Source of the DNA: Planctomycetota bacterium | GTDB lineage: Bacteria > Planctomycetota > Planctomycetia > Pirellulales > Pirellulaceae | Direction: 5' to 3' | Assembly: GCA_019347795.1 (NCBI GenBank) | Contig: JAHWKS010000325.1 | Coordinates: 1 to 6,657, forward strand | DNA: 6,657 bases | Shown: piece after piece, positions 1 to 5,073 of the stretch | Position numbering within the stretch: the first letter of the stretch is position 1 | Layout of the letters: every line of letters starts with the position of its first letter | Made by a program: the position numbers and the translations under genes | The notes under the pieces: generated by a model | What the model was told of the DNA's origin: nothing | Databases searched by the model: none | The model's input: the letters and a program-made list of their open reading frames with translations, nothing else

Positions 1-123
1 CGCGACGGCGCCGTCCATTGCGCCAGTCTGCAGTGTCCCGGCTTCGGCGTCGGAGACGAGCCGGACTGGCCGTCGATGACGCCTGTGCGCCAGTGGCTGC
101 GCCGCGCAAGACCTGGAGATTGA
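1..123 (+). CDS. C-terminal end of an unidentified protein (5' part outside window)
   Basis: Reading from base 1, the frame stays open for 40 codons and ends at TGA 121-123. It has no start because the gene begins upstream of the window. The translation starts RDGAVHCASLQCPGF and ends RQWLRRARPGD. Its composition looks protein-like, with Trp at residues 23 and 32 and several prolines. The G-x-x-H-C segment near the C-terminus is reminiscent of the catalytic Cys region of guanidino-modifying enzymes such as agmatine deiminases and amidinotransferases, but 40 residues are too few to assign a family and this is only a guess. The next gene relic starts 12 bases after the stop on the same strand, so the two may once have been co-transcribed. 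Confidence 0.5.
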   Translation, partial: RDGAVHCASLQCPGFGVGDEPDWPSMTPVRQWLRRARPGD

Positions 124-135
124 GAAAGGCTCGAG

Positions 136-375
136 GTGAAGACGCTGTATACGACGCACCCGATCACGCGGCGAGACCTGCTGTTAGGCGCAGCAGCACG
201 CGGGGCGGACTCTTGCGCCCGATCTGGGCTCGCGCTCAGGAGGTGAAGCCGAAGCGCGTGGCCGCCGTGATCACCGCCTGGCAGCACACGGGCTGCACGC
301 TGATGTGATCCTGGGAGAGATCCTCGAAGGCTGGAAGCAGGACGGCGGCCCTAGGCCCTCGGACGAATGCGGGCT
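136..375 (+). pseudogene. Relic of a Tat-signal secreted protein, split over three frames
   Basis: A GTG at 136-138 follows an AAAGG-type ribosome site (about 126-129). It reads a short N-terminus with a twin-arginine-like motif, ITRRDLLLGAAA, and stops at TGA 244-246. The next frame (about 205-300) continues sensibly with WARAQEVKPKRVAAVITAW. The third frame (from about 296) then reads HADVILGEILEGWKQDGGP. Together these resemble the start of a planctomycete-type secreted protein family of unknown function, as I recall it, with an N-terminal K-R-V-A-A-V-x-T followed by S-H-A-D-V-I. Both joins need the loss of one base. Recognisable similarity ends near 350-375, where the stop of the convergent peptidase gene begins, so the rest of the gene is absent. 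I infer a frameshifted and truncated pseudogene. The family match is from memory and was not searched. Confidence 0.55.
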
Positions 376-378
376 CGG

Positions 379-1728
379 TCATCGTTCGATGTGCTCCAAG
401 ATCGCGCTGGCCAGGTCGCGGCCGAACCGGCGGGCTGAGTCGGCGGTGACCTCTTCGCCCAAGGCCGAGGCGTAGGCGATCTCGATCGTGCCGCAAAACC
501 GGGCGTCGGGAAATGCGTCGCGCGACCACGCGCCGTTAGAGCGGCCTGCGGCGTAGTTGGCGGTCTTGTTCCAGGCGACCCCGTGCGGCAAATAACATTC
601 CGAGGCGTGGAAGGGAATCGGCCCCTGCCGCACGCGGGCCAAGCTGGTTACAAACTCCCGTTCGCGCTCCATAAACTCCGGCTTGGCGCCCCCCACGATA
701 TAAACCCGGTCGTTCCATTGGCCGCGGATGTAGGGGCAGTGCATGTCGAGACTGAAGACCACTTTCGGCCCGAGCGATTGGCTCCGTTTCATCCAGGCGG
801 CCACCTCCGGGTAGAGCGGCTTATCGTTGTAATCGCGGTTGTGGTCGTGGGGCGAGCGGTTCTTCCCCTGGTCGCCGTCTTCCACGCCGTCTTTGTCGGT
901 GAACGGCAGGGCCGCAATCTGCCATTGCTTGCGCCAGCGGCGGCCCAGCTCGTCCTCGGCCAGCACGGCCGTGAGGATCCCCTCCATCGCATACGTGGCG
1001 ATGCTTTCGCAGGCGTGATGGCGCGAAGTGAGCAGCACCACGCCTTTCACGCGGGATTCGTCGAGACAGCCCGCGCGGAGCAGTTCGACCGCGCGGTCCT
1101 TGCGGCTGCGGCAAAGTTCTTCCACTTTCAGGGCGGGGTTGTCCTGATGCACGTTGAGCCACTCGCGCAAATGCGACTGCTGATACGGGGGCGCGAAGGC
1201 GAAGCGGGCTTCGGTTGCGCCGAGCGGCACGACCGCGGGAAATGACCAGCTTGTTTTGCTGCCGGTCTTCGACTCGGTCACCGCCTCGTAGCCGAGCCAT
1301 GTCCAGGTGCGTCCGCCATCGACGCTCACGGCGGGACCTCGCACGCCGATGGGGTTCCGATCTTCAAACACGATGGTCGCCGGCTGCCCGGCCGGCCCCC
1401 GCAGCCGAAAGTTGTAGTAGAACCACCACACGCCCGGCTGCGTGTCGCGCAAGTCCGGCGCGACGACAAAGGTATCGCCCTCCCGTCGCACCACGCGCAC
1501 GTTGCCTCCGGGATAGTCGGCGTCGATAGTAAACGCTTTCCGCGCCGCCACGTTGGGCTGCCGCGCACGCTCCTGGGCGACCCCGAACGGAGCGACAGCA
1601 ACGTGAAGTAAAAGCGGCGCCAGACCCAACATCAGCCCGGACCGCAAGCGAGGGGGAGTTTCCGAAGATCGCTCGTTCTCGCTCCGGGCTAGCGTTCGCC
1701 TTGTCGAGCATTCCAAACGACGGGACAT
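379..1728 (-). CDS. Secreted M14-family zinc carboxypeptidase-like protein with CCP-type N-domain
   Basis: This 449-residue protein is a predicted metallopeptidase that removes or trims C-terminal residues of peptides; the substrate is unknown. ATG 1728-1726 is chosen because GGTGA lies five bases upstream; an in-frame GTG at 1737 and an ATG at 1632 are alternatives. Residues about 28-51 form a hydrophobic signal segment (MLGLAPLLLHVAVAPFGVA), suggesting export, though the 30-residue Arg-rich lead before it is odd. Residues about 65-185 resemble the beta-sandwich N-domain of cytosolic carboxypeptidases (GVWWFYYNFRLRG, then NPIGVRGPAVS). The catalytic domain follows: zinc ligands H238 and E241 in RHHACE, N297-R298 in HNRDYN, third zinc ligand H330 in SLDMHCPY, and likely catalytic E416 in GTIEIAYA. 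All M14 hallmarks are present, so it looks functional. It is convergent with the Tat relic and stands alone on its strand. Confidence 0.92.
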   Translation of the reverse strand: MSRRLECSTRRTLARSENERSSETPPRLRSGLMLGLAPLLLHVAVAPFGVAQERARQPNVAARKAFTIDADYPGGNVRVVRREGDTFVVAPDLRDTQPGVWWFYYNFRLRGPAGQPATIVFEDRNPIGVRGPAVSVDGGRTWTWLGYEAVTESKTGSKTSWSFPAVVPLGATEARFAFAPPYQQSHLREWLNVHQDNPALKVEELCRSRKDRAVELLRAGCLDESRVKGVVLLTSRHHACESIATYAMEGILTAVLAEDELGRRWRKQWQIAALPFTDKDGVEDGDQGKNRSPHDHNRDYNDKPLYPEVAAWMKRSQSLGPKVVFSLDMHCPYIRGQWNDRVYIVGGAKPEFMEREREFVTSLARVRQGPIPFHASECYLPHGVAWNKTANYAAGRSNGAWSRDAFPDARFCGTIEIAYASALGEEVTADSARRFGRDLASAILEHIER

Positions 1729-1733
1729 GATGT

Positions 1734-1743
1734 TCACCGGTGA
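1734..1743 (-). promoter_or_regulatory. Ribosome-binding site of the M14 peptidase within a 10-bp palindrome
   Basis: On the minus strand GGTGA (1738-1734) lies five bases before ATG 1728, a good Shine-Dalgarno match that favours this start over GTG 1737. The site is part of the perfect palindrome TCACCGGTGA (1734-1743). A TAGAAT hexamer on the minus strand (1780-1775), about 47 bases upstream of the start, resembles a -10 box, but I see no matching -35 box. Confidence 0.45.
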
Positions 1744-1982
1744 TATTTAGGGGCTGCCTTGTGGAACAGGCCTGATTCTAAACTAAACTCCGAACGCAGC
1801 GGGTTGGACTTCATAATGGCTCAAAGGGAAGGCGATTCGACAAGAGACGCTGCGCCGCGCGGCGGACATCCCGTTAGCCGGATAGCGGCTGCGGGGCCTT
1901 CACGGAGGTTTTCGCGCGATGCGACGAAGACTCCCGGGGCCCTACAGGAATGGGGTCGAAGCTTCCCGTGAACGCTTGATAG
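1744..1982. other. Intergenic stretch without recognisable gene
   Basis: This region, between the peptidase start and the next coding-like stretch, has a less GC-rich beginning and frequent stops. Open frames crossing it give Arg/Ser/Pro-rich translations with no recognisable motif. It contains the palindrome GCCGCGCGGC (1854-1863) and a small 5-bp inverted repeat AGCCG/CGGCT (1876-1880 and 1886-1890), both of the sort expected by chance in GC-rich DNA. It must hold the promoter for the minus-strand peptidase; no promoter is certain. Confidence 0.5.
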
Positions 1983-2138
1983 CGCGAGGTGCGGCATCTG
2001 ATCTGGGCGTTGACCACGTCGCATTTCCTGCGTATTCGTCCAGCAGATCCGCAGTTGACAGTCTTGGAGAAATGCCTAGCTTCGGGCAAAGGGCAAGTCT
2101 GGTGCGACCGCGAGCCGAATCCCTCGTGGACGGAGTGA
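1983..2138 (+). pseudogene. Possible C-terminal remnant of a lost gene, about 51 residues
   Basis: After an in-frame TAG at 1980-1982 the frame is open to TGA 2136-2138. It reads REVRHLIWALTTSHFLRIRP and ends GKGQVWCDREPNPSWTE. The balanced composition, hydrophobic helix-like start and Trp/Cys-containing end look more like real protein than the other frames here. The stop overlaps the ribosome-binding region of the dehydrogenase that follows, a normal arrangement for adjacent genes in an operon. A GTG at 1989 could start a 49-residue small protein, but I see no convincing ribosome site. I do not recognise the family. It is either a small gene or, more likely given the decayed surroundings, the tail of a truncated one. 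Confidence 0.35.
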
Positions 2139-2140
2139 GG
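2132..2140 (+). promoter_or_regulatory. Ribosome-binding site of the dehydrogenase gene
   Basis: GGAGTGAGG ends four bases before ATG 2145 and is the best Shine-Dalgarno match in the region. It points to 2145 as the ancestral start, although that ATG is now out of frame with the dehydrogenase body. This supports a frameshift rather than a long N-terminal extension. Confidence 0.5.
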
Positions 2141-2144
2141 ATCC

Positions 2145-2887
2145 ATGGCGACGCTCAGGACAAGACGCTGTTCATCACGGATGCAAGCCGCGGCATCGGC
2201 AAGGCGATCGTTCTACGGGCCGCCCAGGACGGGGCGAACGTGATCGTCGCCGCCAAGACAGCCGAGCCGCATCTCAAGCTGCCGGGGACGGTCTACTCCG
2301 GCGTCGAGGAGATCGAGGCCGCCGGCGGCCGCGGACTTGCCTGCGTGGTCGATCTCCGCTTCGAGGACCAAGTGCAAGCGGCTGTGGCGCGGGCGGTGGA
2401 GACGTTCGGCGGGATCGACATCCTGGTCAACAACGCCAGCGCGATCTTTCTGGCCGGGACGCTGGACACGCCGATGAAGCGGTTCGACCTGATGCACCAG
2501 GTCAACGTGCGCGCCACGTACATGACCTCGCAGTTGTGCCTGCCGCACCTGCTCCAGGTCGAGAACCCGCACATCCTCAACATTTCCCCGCCGCTGAACC
2601 TTGAGCCGAAATGGTTTGCGCCGCACGTGGCCTATACGATCTCCAAGTATGGGATGAGCCTGTGCGTCTTGGGCATGGCCGAGGAGTTCCGCGAGGCGGG
2701 CGTGGCGGTGAACGCCCTCTGGCCGCGGACGGCGATCGCCACCGCCGCCGTGCAGAATGTCCTGGGCGGCGAGGAGGCGATCCGCCGTTGCCGAGAGCCT
2801 GAGATCATGGCCGACGCTTATGCCGGCCTCCGGCGCCGCTTCTCGCGGAGTTTCGGCAGGGGCCGTCCCGGCCATCGCCTGATTTAG
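2145..2887 (+). pseudogene. HSDL2-like short-chain dehydrogenase, apparently frameshifted and 3'-truncated
   Basis: The product belongs to the SDR superfamily of NAD(P)-dependent oxidoreductases, closest by eye to hydroxysteroid-dehydrogenase-like protein 2; its substrate is unknown. Visible motifs are the cofactor loop TDASRGIG (from 2177), NNAS, the catalytic Ser (2585-2587, NISPP), Tyr and Lys of YTISK (2633-2647), and ALWPRT. ATG 2145 follows GGAGTGAGG and reads MATL, but the DKTLFIT frame continues one base off. Adding one base near 2156 restores MATLQDKTLFIT, a normal family start. Asp (GAT 2180-2182) replaces the first Gly of TGxxxGIG. From about 2818 the sequence departs from the family, and the usual C-terminal tail (TGNFFIDE and about 30 more residues) is replaced by an Arg-rich end. 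An in-frame GTG at 2135 could still give a 250-residue product. The upstream open frame back to 1919 is not family-like. Confidence 0.7.
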
Positions 2888-3065
2888 TTGACGGTTCATC
2901 TGCCACCGGCTAGCCTGTCTGCGGGCTCCTGGTCTTTTTACTTTTCATCCACTTCAATTGCAGCCTTCCGGCGCGTACTGCCACGTTACGCCCAATGGCG
3001 AGCGGGTCCAAAAAGAGGCGGCACTAGCGCCGGAAGCGTTGCCGCGTGCAGAACAGGGCTGATAA
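2888..3065. other. Gap between the broken dehydrogenase and the MoxR operon
   Basis: There is no credible gene in these 178 bases. A small imperfect stem (AGCC/GGCT, near 2910-2925) followed by the pyrimidine run CTTTTTACTTTT (about 2935-2946) is only weakly terminator-like. The promoter of the moxR operon should lie here, but I cannot identify convincing -35/-10 boxes. AGGG (3055-3058), seven bases before ATG 3066, serves as the moxR ribosome site. Confidence 0.45.
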
Positions 3066-4100
3066 ATGACTGAGACCGCGCATATGTCCCTTGAGCACCG
3101 CGTGAAGGAGCAGCTCGATCGCTTTCGCGGCGATTTCGTTCAACTGCGGCGCGAGATCGGCAAGGTGATTGTGGGGCAGGACGACATCGTTGAAGGGGTG
3201 CTCACGGCGCTGGTGGCGGGCGGCCACGTGCTCCTGGAGGGAGTGCCGGGGCTGGGGAAGACGCTGCTGGTGCGCACCCTCGCGGACGCCCTGCACGCCC
3301 AGTTCGCCAGGATCCAGTTCACGCCCGACTTGATGCCGGCCGACCTGATCGGCACCAACGTGATGCTGCAAGCCGACGACGGGGAGCGGCGGTTTCAATT
3401 CCAGCCGGGGCCGATCTTCTCCAACGTGCTCTTGGCCGATGAGATCAACCGCGCCACCCCGAAGACGCAGTCGGCCCTCTTGGAGGCGATGCAGGAGCAC
3501 TCGGTCACCGTGGCCGGCGTGACGCATCGGCTGGAAGGGCTGTTCTTCGTCCTGGCGACGCAGAACCCGCTCGAGATGGAAGGCACCTACCCGCTGCCTG
3601 AGGCGCAGCTCGACCGGTTCTTCTTCAAGCTGCTGGTGAAGTTCCCGCGGATCGACGAGATGGAGACGATCCTCGACCGCACCACGGAAACCCACACGCC
3701 CCGCGCCGAGCGACTGTTCGAGGCGGACCGAATCCTGGAGATGTCGCGCCTGGCCCGGCAGATTCCTATTGCCGACGACATGCGTCGGTACGCGATCCGG
3801 CTGGTGATGGCCACGCACCCGGACGACGAGAACGCCTCGCCGATGGCGCGGCAGTTCGTGCGCTACGGCGCCAGCCCCCGCGGCGCCCAGGCGGTCATCC
3901 TGGCGGCCAAGATCAAGGCCATCCTGGACGGCCGCTACCACGTCTCGCGGGACGACATCCGGGCGGTCGCTCACGCCGCGCTGCGGCACCGCCTCATCCT
4001 CAACTTCGAAGGCCAGGCCGAGGACGTGCAGACCGACCAGGTGATCGACAACATCGTCGCAACCACGCCCGAAACAACCGCGGCCAAAGCCATGACTTGA
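3066..4100 (+). CDS. moxR: MoxR-family AAA+ ATPase
   Basis: This is a cytoplasmic AAA+ ATPase of 344 residues, a normal family length. MoxR proteins are regarded as ATP-driven chaperone-like factors that act with MIDAS-containing vWA partners; the exact client is unknown here. Walker A is GVPGLGKT at residues 59-66, Walker B with DE is VLLADEINRA at 121-130, sensor 1 is Asn167 in LATQNP, the arginine-finger region is LDRF at 182-185, and sensor 2 is Arg272 in GASPRG. The C-terminal lid follows to about residue 330. ATG 3066 has AGGG seven bases upstream; ATG 3084 (residue 7, MSLEHRV) is a possible alternative that matches the usual family start. It is the first gene of a three-gene set, and DUF58 follows after 57 bases. 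All catalytic motifs are intact. The symbol is the family name and does not imply a role in methanol oxidation. Confidence 0.96.
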   Translation: MTETAHMSLEHRVKEQLDRFRGDFVQLRREIGKVIVGQDDIVEGVLTALVAGGHVLLEGVPGLGKTLLVRTLADALHAQFARIQFTPDLMPADLIGTNVMLQADDGERRFQFQPGPIFSNVLLADEINRATPKTQSALLEAMQEHSVTVAGVTHRLEGLFFVLATQNPLEMEGTYPLPEAQLDRFFFKLLVKFPRIDEMETILDRTTETHTPRAERLFEADRILEMSRLARQIPIADDMRRYAIRLVMATHPDDENASPMARQFVRYGASPRGAQAVILAAKIKAILDGRYHVSRDDIRAVAHAALRHRLILNFEGQAEDVQTDQVIDNIVATTPETTAAKAMT

Positions 4101-4109
4101 GGTTTCGTT

Positions 4110-4132
4110 TGGGCAAGCACGGGGCTTGCCCA
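4110..4132 (+). terminator. Perfect 9-bp hairpin between moxR and the DUF58 gene
   Basis: The arms TGGGCAAGC (4110-4118) and GCTTGCCCA (4124-4132) are perfectly complementary around a five-base loop ACGGG. The stem lies ten bases after the moxR stop. A T-run (4141-4145) follows eight bases after the stem, too far for a classic intrinsic terminator, and the next gene starts at 4158. It could be an attenuator, an mRNA-stability or processing element, or a copy of a dispersed palindromic repeat. The hairpin is certain; the function is not. Confidence 0.4.
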
Positions 4133-4157
4133 TGGCGCCCTTTTTGGGCCACACACT

Positions 4158-5036
4158 ATGCCGCTATTCGATTCTGACTTTCTCAAGAAGCTGGAGTACC
4201 TGTCGCTCGTTTCGAAGCGGGTGTTTCGGGGACAGCTTCTGGCGCAGCGGCGGACGATGCAGCTTGGCGGCGGGATCGAGTTCGCCGACCATCGCGAGTA
4301 CACGCCCGGCGACGACTTCCGCTATCTCGACTGGAACGTCTATGCCCGGCTGGGCGACTTGCTGCTCAAACGCTTTCAGGAGGAGGAGGACCTGCACGTC
4401 TACATCCTCCTGGACGCCTCGCGAAGCATGAGCTTCGGGGAGCCAGCGAAGTTCGACTTCGCCCGGCAGGTGGCGGCCGCGCTGGCGTACATCGCTTTGG
4501 CCGACCTGGACCGGGTGAGTGTGACGGCGTTCGCGGGGGACGTGATCGACGCCTTCCCGCTGACGCGCGGCAAGCAGCGGATCCTGTCGCTGCTCCACTT
4601 CCTGGAGCGCCTCACGCCGCAGGGGGAAGCCACCGACTTGGCGCGGATCACGAGCGGCTTCGTCCAGCGGAGCCGCCGCACGGGCTTGGCGATCGTGATC
4701 AGCGACCTGTTCGATCCGGCGGGCTTTGAGCGCGGACTGAATATCCTGCGGCATCACCGCTACGAGCCGCACGTGGTCCACGTCTACGACCGCAGCGAGG
4801 CGGAGCCGGACCTCCTGGGAGACGTGGAGCTCTGGGACGTGGAGACCCGCACGCCGCGGAAGGTGACGATCACCGAGCGCAACCTGCGGCAGTACCGCCG
4901 CATTTTCAGTGAGTTTATGCAATCCGTGGAAACCTACTGCCGCGCATACGGCCTGGGCTGCACGCGGGCTTCGACGGAGGTTCCGTTTGATCAACTGGTC
5001 CTGCAAATGATGCGCGCCGCCGGCGCGGTGGCGTAG
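4158..5036 (+). CDS. DUF58 domain protein with von Willebrand factor A fold
   Basis: This 292-residue protein has no signal peptide or membrane helix, so it is likely a soluble cytoplasmic partner of the MoxR ATPase. The DUF58 signature occupies residues 41-64 (EFADHREYTPGDDFRYLDWN, continuing to VYAR). It is followed by a vWA fold with a complete metal-ion-dependent adhesion site: D86-x-S88-x-S90 in LLDASRSM, T159 in GEATD, and D183 in ISDLFD. The start MPLFDSDFLKKLEYLSLVSK is typical of the family, so ATG 4158 is secure although its Shine-Dalgarno match is poor. This compact version lacks the N-terminal transmembrane pair seen in longer DUF58 proteins. The BatA-like gene starts 37 bases after the stop. 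In known MoxR operons a DUF58 protein regularly follows moxR, which supports joint function. Confidence 0.95.
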   Translation: MPLFDSDFLKKLEYLSLVSKRVFRGQLLAQRRTMQLGGGIEFADHREYTPGDDFRYLDWNVYARLGDLLLKRFQEEEDLHVYILLDASRSMSFGEPAKFDFARQVAAALAYIALADLDRVSVTAFAGDVIDAFPLTRGKQRILSLLHFLERLTPQGEATDLARITSGFVQRSRRTGLAIVISDLFDPAGFERGLNILRHHRYEPHVVHVYDRSEAEPDLLGDVELWDVETRTPRKVTITERNLRQYRRIFSEFMQSVETYCRAYGLGCTRASTEVPFDQLVLQMMRAAGAVA

Positions 5037-5045
5037 GCGAATACG

Positions 5046-5070
5046 TCACCGGGCACACAGACAACGGTGA
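5046..5070 (+). promoter_or_regulatory. Inverted repeat covering the ribosome site of the BatA-like gene
   Basis: TCACCG (5046-5051) and CGGTGA (5065-5070) can pair across a 13-base loop, and the second arm contains the GGTGA Shine-Dalgarno site three bases before ATG 5074. Pairing would hide the ribosome site, which could tune translation of the third gene. The stem is only six pairs, so this may be chance. Confidence 0.25.
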
Positions 5071-5073
5071 GTC

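Noticed and set aside
583..1245. 220-codon plus-strand open frame opposite the M14 peptidase
   Set aside because: It lies antisense to a gene with all M14 catalytic residues, and its own translation shows no motif.
2055..2083. TTGACA at 2055-2060 with TAGCTT 16 bases later as a promoter for the dehydrogenase
   Set aside because: The -10 match is only three of six, and the site lies inside the coding-like remnant; one good hexamer is expected by chance.
1919..2144. 75-residue N-terminal extension of the dehydrogenase from ATG 1919
   Set aside because: SDR proteins of this type start a few residues before KTLFIT. The extension has no family resemblance, and a better start with a ribosome site exists at 2145.
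2888..3073. 61-codon frame starting at TTG 2888
   Set aside because: It has a weak start, overlaps moxR, and shows no protein-like features beyond openness.
3024..4154. 376-codon minus-strand open frame opposite moxR
   Set aside because: It is the antisense of a clear AAA+ gene, of low complexity, with no recognisable domain; this is a GC-rich artefact.
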